Source: Conus ventricosus
Taxonomy: Eukaryota; Mollusca; Gastropoda; Neogastropoda; Conidae
Direction of reading: 5' to 3'
DNA length: 64,000 bases
Assembly (NCBI GenBank): GCA_018398815.1
Contig: CM031626.1
Coordinates: 41,971,701-42,035,700 of the forward strand
Shown: positions 33,953 to 45,800 of the stretch, piece after piece
Layout of the letters: each line of letters opens with the position of its first letter
Numbering within the stretch: position 1 is the stretch's first letter
Translations under genes and position numbers: made by a program
Notes under the pieces: generated by a model
What the model was told of the DNA's origin: nothing
The model's database searches: none
What the model saw: the letters and a program-made list of their open reading frames with translations, nothing else

Positions 33953-36900
33953 CTGGAAAGAGAAGAAGGCGGGAAACTGGCGGTCAGTTTTATGACAAAG
34001 GGCAGATTTAGTGCAACATGGGCGTTAATGCTTCTTGCCTTGGCTTAAATGTCCACCTGCAGTCGACTCACTTTGCAACAAACTTGGTACAACGTCTGAG
34101 GCCTGCCAGCTGCTGTAGCAAGTGGTTAGCATCACGACTCCCGGCTGGGAGGTTGTGGGTTTGATTCCCACTAGACCATTTACGAGTGACATTTTTCCGT
34201 CCTGATGACTCCTGACCAAGCTGATCTAGTGAACACATTGAGTTTCTTCTATTGGATGCATCTCTGTGAGTGTTGCTAAAATTTCCTGACCAACACTGCA
34301 GGTATCTGTATCTCTTGGGCCTGGTTAATGCCAAGATACAAATGATGAAAATAAGCGTACCATACAAGCCCTGTCATTCAGAATGGAAATCAGTGGGATG
34401 ATCTTCAACATCCTCATCCTCATCGATCAGCTAAAAAAAAAAAAAGTTCGAATTCCATGGCCTATCATGCCCTGCTTTTGAGGTAACCTTAGTTTCAGTT
34501 GCCTCTCCATGTGTATGTCTTTGGTTTGGTTCTATGCCTTCAGTGATGCTCACCACTTTGCTGCAGCTGGCAGGCCTCTGACTTCTGTGCCAAGTTTGTT
34601 GCCAAGTGAGGGTACTGCAGGCAGAAATCTGAACAAATCTTGAAAAGTTATGTAATAACTACGCCAAACAAATGGACAAACGAAACCACAAGACAAAAAT
34701 GATGCGTTTCGACCTCTTAGGTCTTCTTCAGGCAAGAAGTATTCAACGCCCATCTTGCGCCAAATCTGACGATAAGTGACTGCTCGTTCTTCGTTTCCGT
34801 CGTCCTCAGTGTTGTTTATCTTGCCTGAACAAGACCTAAGAGGTCGAAACGCGTCATGTTTTGTCTTGTGATTCGTTTGCCCATTTGTTTGGCGGAGTTA
34901 TTACATACACTTTTAAAGTTTTGTTCCAAGGTTCAACTCCAACAGGAGAAAGCCAGGGTGGTAGAGGCGCTCTCTTTGAATTTCACACCTGTGCAGAGTC
35001 CAGTCCCATCCTGGTCCTCTGGATGGAACTTCAAACCGACATTCCACACTGATACACTGAGACCAATCCTGCAAGCCCTACAGACGCAGTTATCTGTAGA
35101 TGTCACTCAGCTTCTCAGTCCATGCTGTCTGGTCATAATCCATGTAGCAGTGACTGGCACTCCTTTTAGCTCAGTCGCCACTTCCATAGCTTTGCCACTA
35201 CAGTCTTCACTCCAGAAGAACATTAAATGGACGCATTTCCAATAACTGAAAGGAGAGGGGGGTAGGATGGTTAAATGGCAAGAAACGGACCTATAGTGTT
35301 GTCAGCTGCTCTGAAGAAACTTAATCCCACATCATTCTAATAATAGTACTGCACAGAGCGAAAACATGGGGCTTCTTGGCTGAATTTTGTGCTAATCTGA
35401 TGAACTTGGTGTTCTTTCCATCCAGATGCATTTACCTGTTAAAAATTCTACCTGTTTAAAAATTCTACTGTTTAAAAAAAGAAAAAAAAGTGGTGGCACA
35501 CTTCAGAACTTGGTCTAGTGACAAACATGGTTAGATGAGTTCACTACCCTGCTGGCTGCTGAAAAAAATCAAAACGTCTCCAGCCCTGTATCACAAAACC
35601 TTCAATAGGCAGACACTAACTTGTGGCAAGATGCCCGTTCCACAGTCTCTGACCAGTGAATGTAAAGTCACTCTGAACTGGAATGCCTGCGACAACCCTT
35701 TGACCAAACTGATCATGATGATGATGATGATGATCAGAGCGACGACAAAGCTGATGATCATGATCATATTGATGAAGGCGACACAGGAGACTTCAACAGC
35801 ACAGTCAATGCACACACACTAAGTAAGCACCATATTTGGGTCTATAAAAACAAATTACATGAAAATGGGGATGTCAACAGTAATTTCGTATGATGCCAGT
35901 TGGCCAGATGGCTTCATGGGTAATGCGTCAGACTCTTGTCCCAAGGACCAGGGTTCCATTCTCACTTCAGAAAGCCTGATCGGAAGGGAACTTCTTTTCA
36001 TCTGTGCATATACAAATTCCATCCGAGTCCTCTGAGTGAGACTTCAAACCGAGGTCTTGTTTGCTGACACCTGCTTAACCCTCTTATACTCGCAACGGGA
36101 GAATCCGGGACTGAACGTCGGGCGCCTGTTCTTCCCGTACCGGGACGTACCGGGACCTCTCTGTGGGAATTTTCCATCACGCAGTGATCACGTGTGTAGA
36201 CACACACAGTCGCAGACAGTAACTAGGAAGACTCAGGCATGGCCCAATCATGTGTTGGCACTATTTTTGGGTGATGGAACCGTGTGTGTTCATTGACAAT
36301 AGGCACAGAACGCAGCGAGTAACTTTGTGAATGGAAACTGACCGACTTTCACAATGGCGGCTTTCGCGTCTGCTACGAACGACGACGAGATGGTCGACCA
36401 CTCGCAAGGAGTTAGATGAAATTATTGTAGAAGTGGAGACATTTGAAAGAAAAATGGAGAATGAAAGTGATATAGAAGTAGGTAGTAGTGTTGAAGAAGA
36501 CGGTGAAGTGCAAAGCGACCCGGAATACAATGTTCGACTGGCGGCGCTTCAGACAAAATGGAGGCCCGCGACACACGGCACGGCAGGGGTGCGTCCGTTT
36601 CAGGAACCCACTGGGCCGGCTCACTCGTTACCTGACACTGCTACACCACTTGTTTTTTTCGTTTTGTTTGTTCCTCTTTGTTTTTTAAGACTGCTACTGA
36701 TGAAAGAAACAGGTATACAAGACAAAAACAAGCTGCAAAGGGCGCACCTGACCCTCTTTTATAGTATTGTGTGTGACATGTGACAAGTTTTGTATGACAT
36801 TGGTGGGACAACCAGTGGGACCTGTACTGCCAGGCAGCAGATGGTTTATGTCAGGTAGGCCTCAGGTTTCATCTTACACTAACAGCCTGCATCAGCATGG

Positions 36901-39900
36901 TGACTGCGCATGCTTGCATGCTGTAAACTTGATTGTCATCATAAAATTTCACGTGTCTGGTGACAATTTGGTGACAGTGACACGACCTATATCTCTAAGA
37001 CAGACAAAATAGAGTTCAAAGTGAAGTGCATGCTCTTCTGAAACTGTCTGCCAATTTTCTTTCTCCTAGCGGTTCACATACATTCCCCATAAGTTAATAA
37101 TCACACATACCCATTTTTAGGCTGAAACCTGTAAAAGAATCTGAAATCTAGGGGAAGTTTGCAGTCAGAGAAACTGAGTACAAGAGGGTTAAAACAGATT
37201 TTCTATGAGTGAAATCCCTTGTGTTCCAGTGGTAGATGACTGTCGAATTGCAAATACTGGTCTGTGTGGGTTGGCTTTCTGTAGACGGAGAAGGCGAGGC
37301 CTGTCTCTGTCCGGGTGATGCAGGTGTCCAACATCGTGATGCTGCCGTTCTCCTCTACCTCGAAGGTGAACTTGATGGCAGGGTGTTGGTTGTTGAGATG
37401 GTCGTGAAGTCTTCGACCACCAATCTGTTTTAGTACAGTCATGGTGTGGTCCATGTAGCAGCCCCAGTGGTGAGGAGGGGGGTGGAACGATGCCAAGGCT
37501 TTGTCCTCGAAGTCTTCCATAAAAAGGTTAGCTACAATAGGACTCACAGGGGACCCCATAGCTGCACCCTGGAGTGAGACTTCAAACCGAGGTCTTGTTT
37601 GCTGACACCTGCTTAAAACAGATTTTCCACCTGTGTGAAATCCCTTCTGGAGAACAGTTATGACCCCTCTCTGCCCTTGGGATGAATGACAATAACATCA
37701 AATACATGCATACAGGCATCAAATTTAAGACTTCATCCCTGAAGACAGAATCTGGTAACGTTCAGCTTTTCACTCCTGGCGGCGGGTAGAGCCGCAGTTT
37801 ATGGGTCATCGCATGATGAATGGCCTAGCTGGTCATACGATTACTTTCATTTTAGCGGAAATGGCACCTGCCTTGCTGTGTGGTTGAACAATTTTCTCAA
37901 CAACTTTCAGATCAAATTTGATGCGTCCTTTTGCCTTCTGTGATGCGTCCTTTTGCCTTCTATGCTGCGTTCTTTTACCTTCTGTGATGCGTCCTTTTGC
38001 CTTCTGTGATGCGTCCTTTTGCCTTCTATGCTGCGTTCTTTTACCTTCTGTGATGTGTCCTTTTGCCTTCTGTGATGCGTCCTTTTGCCTTCTGTGATGC
38101 GTCCTTTTGCCTTCTATGCTGCGTTCTTTTACCTTCTGTGATGCGTCCTTTTGCCTTCTGTGATGCGTCCTTTTGCCTTCTGTGATGCGTCCTTTTGCCT
38201 TCTATGCTGCGTTCTTTTACCTTCTGTGATGCGTCCTTTTGCCTTCTGTGATGCATTCTTTTGCCTTCTGTGATGCATTCTTTTACCTTCTGTGATGCAT
38301 TCTTTACCTTCTGTGATGCATTCTTTACCTTCTGTGATGCATTCTTTTACCTTCTGTGAAGCGTCCTTTTTCGTGTTTTGTAGGGCGAAAAGTTGTCAAG
38401 CGTTTCAATATGGCTGCCAGGAAGTTATAATGCAGAAGATCTGGCCACAGCTTTTGTTTCCTTTGCCACACGATGGCCACAGAACAGACAAAGAAAACGT
38501 GTTAGAAATTTAACGGCTACCAGACTAAACAGTTCACTCAGTTAAAGAAGGTTACTCACTGTGTGCATAGCTTTCGTCGGCAATCTGGCCGACTTCTTCA
38601 GCGCAACTGCTGGTTGAGAACTGGCTTCAGTGCGCACCGCCGTGAGCGAACTCACGACAATGCAAATGAATGAGTGAGGAGTACACCGATGGCAGGTTGT
38701 GTCGGCCCCGGTCGCGGTTAAGGTGGGGTTCCTGGAGGCGATGTGGACTGCATCCTTTACTCCCTCTGGAACCATCTTGCTTCTCTGTCGAGCACTTGTA
38801 CGTTGTCTTTTTCAAACTGATGTTGGGTGTGGGGCAGATGTTCACCCACTGGAGAGGACTCACGTTTGTGTTCCTTTAGTCTCTTGCGCCGGCTGCGCTC
38901 AGTTTCACCAATGTAACTATGGTCACAGTCCTGGCAGTCTATCTTGTACATCACCCCTGATTTGTCCGATTTGTCTGTTTTGTCCTTGGGGTGGACTAAC
39001 TGGCTTCTGATGGCGTTGGTGGGCTTGGCGTGGACACTGACTCCAAACTTTCTGATCTTCCTGCCGAGAGCTTCAGTGACGCCGCTGACGTACGACATGG
39101 AGACGTGCCCTCTCGAAGGGGTCTGACATTCTGTGGCGGGGTGAGGTATGATTTTCTTGCCCCCCGGGGATATCCCAGGCCCACTTCTGGTATCCCGATA
39201 TACTTAACACTTTCTTGATATGCTGCACCTCCTCTTCCCTAGCGGTGGTCGGTGGAGCAGATGTCTTTGCTCGGTGGGTGACGGTGCGAATCACTCCCAG
39301 CTTGTGTTTCAGTGGCTGGTGACTGTCAAATTGCAAATACTGGTCTGTGTGGGTCGGCTTTCTGTAGACGGAGAAGGCGAGGCCTGTCTCTGTCCGGTGA
39401 TGCAGGTGTCCAACATCGCGATGCTGCCGTTCTCCTCGACCTCGTAGGTGAACTTGATGGCAGGGTGTTGGTTGTTGAGATGGGTCGTGAAGTCTGCGAC
39501 CGCCGATCTTTTTTAGCACAGTCATGGTGTGGTCCATGTAGCAGCCCCAGTAGCGAGGAGGGGTGTGGAACGATGCCAAGGCTTTCTCCTCAGAGTCTTC
39601 CATAAAGAGGTCAGCTACAATAGGACTCACAGGGGGCCCCATGGCTGCACCCTCGGTCTGTTGGTACAACTGTCCTTCAAAGGTAAAATAGGTGGTGTTG
39701 AGGAAGCAGGATAGCAGATCACAGATGTGTTCCACTGACAGGTTGGTGCGCTGCTGAAGGCTGCTGTCGTCCTGTAACCTCCCTCTGATGATGTGAATGC
39801 TGTTCTTAACAGGGACACTGTGAACAGTGCTGTGACGTCATAGGACGCCAACATCTCATCAGGCTGTGGTACAAACATTGACAACCTCTTCACCAGGTCT

Positions 39901-41643
39901 GCACTATTGGCAATGGAATGTTCTGTCTTTCCTACCAAAGGCGAGAGAATGTCCGCAACGAAGCGGCCGTCTCATACATCAGGGATCCCTAGATGCAACA
40001 ATGGGATGGAGGGGTACATCTCTCTTGTGCACTTTAGGCAGTCCGTAGAACTTTGGCACATCCGTAGCTGAGGGTACAGTCTGCGGTACTGTTCCAGAGA
40101 GAGTCTCCTGACTTCTGTAGGCCTTGCAGTAGTTTGGTCAGGCGTGCAGTATACTTGCTGGTGGGATCTTTGTTCAGCTGTTGATAGGTCTTCCTGTCTT
40201 CTAATAAATTATGGGCCTTCTCATAGTACTGTCCCTTGAGGAGGATGACTGTGGCACGGCCTTTGTCGGCTGGGAGGTCAGGATCATAATGGAATCCTTC
40301 TTCTTCAGTTCTTGTAGTACGAGTCTTTCATCCCTAGAAATATTGGATTTTGGGAGGTTTGCTCTGTTTGAGAATGTTCACACACTCTGATCGTAGGTGT
40401 GTGGCCTCTTTGGTCTGAGGTGTTAGAAATTGTTATATGTTGTTGACCAACCCCATGATGACACAAGTGATGTGTTAGAAATTGTTATGATGTTGTTGAC
40501 CAACCCCATGATGACTCAAGTGACGTGTTAGAAATTGTTATGATGTTGTTGACCAACCCCATGATGACTCAAGTGATTCTGATCATGCCCATGAGGCTAA
40601 CAACCAACCAAACACACTATCATGACATCTCAAGGGGAAGGGTTGAGCTGGAAAGGGGTGTGAGAAGGGAAGAAAAAAAAATCAACAAAATGTGATCCAC
40701 ACCACCAGTTCAGGTCCACATCCACACGACCAGTTCAGGTCCACATCCACACCACCAGTTCAGGTCCACATCCACACCACCAGTTCAGGTCCACAATCCA
40801 CACCACCAGTTCAGGTCCACATCCACACCACCAGTTCAGTCCACATCCACACCACCAGTTCAGGTCCACAGCCACACCACCAGTTCAGGTCCACATCCAC
40901 ACCACCAGTTCAGGTCCACATCCACACACCATTCAGTCCACATCCACATACAGTTCAGGTCCACATCCACATGACCAGTTCAGGTCCACATCCACACGAC
41001 CAGTTCAGGTCCACATCCCAACACCAGTTCAGGTCCACATCCACACGACCAGTTCAGGTCCACATCCACATGACCAGTTCAGGTCACATCCACACGACAG
41101 TTCAGGTCCACAGCCACAACACCAGTTCAGTACATCCCCATGACAGTTCAGGTCCACATCCACAGACCAGTTCAGGTCCACAGCCACAACACCAGTTCAG
41201 GTTCACATCCACACGACCAGTTCAGGTCCACATCCACACGACAGTTCAGGTCCATCCAATGACCAGTTCAGGTCCACATCCACACACCAGTTCAGGTCCA
41301 CATCCACCAGTTCAGGTCACATCAAACACAGTTCAGGTCCATCACATGGACAGTTCAGGTCCACATCCACACAGTTAGGTCCACTCCCACGACAGTTCAG
41401 GTCCACATCACACGGGCAGTTCAGGTCACACCACATGCGTTCAGGTCCCCATCCATGACGTTAGGTCAATCACACGCCAGTTCAGGGCAATCACAACACC
41501 AGTGAGGTCACATCCACACGACAGTTCGGCCAATCCAATGACCATTGGTCCACATCACACCACCGTTCAGGTCACATCCACAGACAGTTCAGGCACATCA
41601 CACCCCAGTTCAGGTCCACATCCAAGACCGTTGGGGGGGGGGT

Positions 41644-41700
<57 letters not shown>

Positions 41701-42859
41701 CGGAATAGCTCATTGGTAGAGAGCCGGACTCGTGATCCTGGGGTTGTGGGTTCGAATCTCCACCGGCCGTTTCGGTACAGGGGGATTTTTTCACTCGGAG
41801 TTAACATTGATTCTGACTCCATTTCCCTTACAGTCCTTCGAATGAGACTATAAACCAAGGTTCTGTGTGTGAACGCACGCATAACATCTTCCACACACGT
41901 AAAATCCCATCACCAAGTTTCGAAGAGAAGGCCAGTTTGGCCGTTGGTATGGATGACACGTTACACATAGCATGCATCCTGCGTGAGAAATGGAAAAGAA
42001 TGAAGGAAGTAGGAAACTGAGTGAACGATATTGACTGGATGACACGGAAACGACTGAACGAAGCGCCAGCTGGCAGCTCTTCAGTCGGCGCCACCCGGGT
42101 AGGCAGCCCATTGCGTAAACGAGTGTGGATTGTAAAGCGCTTAAAGCTTGGTCTCTAGCTGAGAATAGGCGCTATGTAAGTATTCATTCTAATCTAATCC
42201 AGGTAACAATTTGATCTCAGCATGTAAAAACCACACATGGAATGCATGAACCCACGCAGTGTCCTCCACGATCGATCTTTTCCACAAAGTGGGTGAAATT
42301 TCGCTGATTAAAATCAGACCTGAACTGAAATGCATGACATAACTCACCTCTAGAAATGCTGTGCGCTTTCCAGCACGCCACTGCACTTGGCTGTCATGTC
42401 CAGTACATTTGCAAGTATTTTAGCACCACGTCCACAGGCAAAAGACAGGTACTTGAATTTCCATTGATTTTTCTTTTCAATTTCGTTTTCTTTCACCAAA
42501 ACACCAATTATCTTCCCATGATTTTGAGTTACTTACACTGTCAATATTTGAAATATGTTCATTGCAATCTCCTATTTTCCTTCAAGAAAACTACGTTGCT
42601 ATATATTTTCAGTACATATGTGTGCGTGCATGCGCGCGTGTGTGGTGTGTGTGTGTGTGTGTGTGTGTGTTGTGTGTGTGTGTGTGTGGTGTGTGTGTTT
42701 TAGAGAGATGGGCTATTGTTTTGCAAATGTTCTAAATAATTACAGGGGTCAAACTATTCGTAGTAGAATCATAAACAGTCACATGAGCAAAAATCTCACC
42801 AATGTTTGATGAACCTTGGAATTTGAGCTAAAGAACGAAGAAATTAACGGAATGAGAGC

Positions 42860-42893
<34 letters not shown>

Positions 42894-45800
42894 GAGACAG
42901 AGAGAGAGACAGACAAACAGACAAAGAGAAAGAGAGACAGAGACAGAATGATGCTCAATAACGATAACAAAGAATCAAAAGGTAACGCGCACAAAATGAC
43001 CACGACACACAAGCCAGGAAGACAAGAGGAGAGGCCGACAACGACAAACAACATGACAAACGACACTGACGACAGTGACAACAACAACAACAACAACGAC
43101 AGCGACAAAGACAGCGGAGGACCCACCAACACAAGCAGCTGAGCCTGCGGCTGCTTTCACTCAGGACCTCGACGATCTTCTCAATGGCTGCCGACCCTGC
43201 TCGCTGAGTGCTTGTGGTTGTTGGTGCCGATCAGGATCACAATCACCTGCACCAAGGAATGGTCACGATGAGGAAGCCGCTCCCCCCCCCCCCCCCCCCC
43301 CCACCTCTCTCTTTCTCTCTCTCTTGCTCCCTCCCACGCTCTCTCACCACAATCATCTTTAAGCGCAAAACAAATCGCCTGAACAGCAGCTTCTACTCCT
43401 TGGCTGTGAAGACATTCTGTTTGTTAATGGCTGGAATACTGCAGGTTTAAAAAAAAAATTGACAGCCACCCCTCTCCCGCCCCCACCCCCATCCATCCCC
43501 TCCTCACCCAAAGCCGTTTTCACATCAAACAACACAAATGTTGAGAAATTCACACTAAACAACACTAATGTTGATTCTCATCGGATACCATACCCTATGG
43601 ATTTTCATTTTCATGACCAAATAGAGCAACGAAAAAAAGAAGAAACAAACAACGGCTTTAAGCAGTGTAAGAGTCAACTGCCCATCGTTACTTAAAGAAA
43701 AGCAATACAACGGCTTTAAGCAGTGTAAGAGTCAACTGCCCATCGTTACTTTAAAGAAAAGCAATACAACGGCTTTAAGCAGTGTAAGAGTCAACTGCCC
43801 ATGTTACTTTAAAGAAAAGCAATACAACGCTTTAAGCAGTGTAAGAGTCACTGCCATCGTTACTTTAAAGAAAAGCAATACAACGGCTTTAAGCAGTGTA
43901 AGAGTCAACTGCCCATCGTTACTTTAAAGAAAGCAATACAACGGCTTTAAGCAGTGAAGAGTCAACTGCCCATCGTTACTTTAAAGAAAAGCAATACAAC
44001 GGCTTTTAAGCATGTAAAGTCAACTGCCCATCGTTACTTTAAAGAAAAGCAATACAACGGCTTTAAGCAGTGTAAGAGTCAACTGCCCATCGTTACTTTA
44101 AAGAAAAGCAATACAACGGCTTTAAGCAGTGCAAGAGTCAACTGCCCATCGTTACTTTAAAAAAAGCAAATACAACGGCTTTAAGCAGTGTAAGAGTCAA
44201 CTGCCCATCGTTACTTTAAAAAAAAGCAATACAACGGCTTTAAGCAGTGCAAGAGTCAACTGCCCATCGTTACTTTAAAGAAAAGCAATACAACGGCTTT
44301 AAGCAGTGTAAGAGTCAACTGCCCATCGTTACTTTAAAGAAAAGCAATACAACGGCTTTAAGGGAAGTGCAAGAGTCAATGCCATCGTTACTTTAAAGAA
44401 AAGCAATACAACGGCTTTAAGCAGTGTAAGAGTCAACTGCCATCGTTACTTTAAAGAAAAGCAATACAACGGCTTTAAGCAGTGTAAGAGTCAACTGCCC
44501 ATCGTTACTTTAAAGAAAGCAATACAACGCTTTAAGCAGTGTAAGAGTCAACTGCCCATCGTTACTTTAAAGAAAAGCAATACAACGGCTTTAAGCAGTG
44601 TAAGAGTCAACTGCCCATCGTTACTTTAAAGAAAAGCAATACAACGGCTTTAAGCAGTGCAAGAGTCAACTGCCCATCGTTACTTTAAAGAAAAGCAATA
44701 CAACGCTTTAAGCGTGTAAGAGTCAACTGCCCACGTTACTTTAAAAAAAGCAATACAACGGCTTTAAGCAGTGTAAGAGTCAACTGCCATCGTTACTTTA
44801 AAGAAAAGCAATACAACGGCTTTAAGCAGTGTAAGAGTCAACTGCCCATCGTTACTTTAAAGAAAGCAATACAACGGCTTTAAGCATGTAAGAGTCAACT
44901 GCCCATCGTTACTTTAAAGAAAAGCAATACAACGGCTTAAGCATGTAGAGGTCAACTGCCCATCGTTTACTTTAAAGAAAAGCAATACAACGGCTTTAAG
45001 CAGTGTAAGAGTCAACTGCCCATCGTACTTTAAAGAAAGCAATACAACGGCTTTAAGCAGTGTAAGAGTCAACTGCCCATCGTTACTTTAAGAAAAGCAA
45101 TACAACGGCTTTAAGCAGTGTAAGAGTCAACTGCCATCGTTACTTTAAAGAAAAGCATACAACGGCTTTAAGCAGTGTAAGAGTCAACTGGCCCATCGTT
45201 ACTTTAAAGAAAAGCAATACAATGAAAGACACATTCAAACTGCTTGAATCTATCTTCAAAATATCGTAAAAAAAGACTTGATCAGATTTCATTTTGATGT
45301 TCAGACTTGTTTCCAAGTTTGATCTTCAGACTTTGGTAATTCATTATAGACCAAATATTGTCGAAACATCATGTGTGTATGTTACCATGGTGATGTTACA
45401 GGTCCAGCACATTATTTCAAACTGTGCCCTTACACGCACTAGGAACATTAAAGTTTTTAACTTTTGGGGTTCATGCCAGTTGTTTCTCTTGTTAAATTAA
45501 CTACAAACCTTTTGCAAAATCCGTTTTATGATATCTTCCTAATTGTCTTTAAGGTCACCTCAGATTTTTTAATTTTGTCCCTCTCATCATCTAACACTTT
45601 TTCCTCCCAAATACTATCCAGATGTTTCCCTGATCTCTCCTTCACCCCCTCCCACCCCCCACTTCCTCTTTCTCCACTTTTTTTTCTTTAAATGATAGAA
45701 TAACCTTCCTCTGTTTTTAGCTCCATATTGCCACAAAACAAACAGTGTCTGTTGAAATACCTCCCACAGTTTTTGGGCTCCAACAAACGGTACCTGTCAA

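Larger units (their letters stand above)
38542..40420 (-). mobile_element. Penelope-like element, copy 2, nearly full-length but decayed
   Basis: Minus-strand fragments span the N-terminal region (PADKGRATV block near 40,260 and a TKLLQGLQ-like helix), the RT and the GIY-YIG endonuclease. It ends near 38,542 after LKKSARLPTKAMHTVSNLL. Frame changes occur near 39,940, 39,700 and 39,100. No flanking terminal repeats were identified. Confidence 0.88.

Noticed and set aside
40692..41378. 228-codon frame of His/Thr/Ser repeats
   Set aside because: A 25-bp repeat cycles through all frames, so any frame avoiding stops stays open. There are no splice sites or domains.
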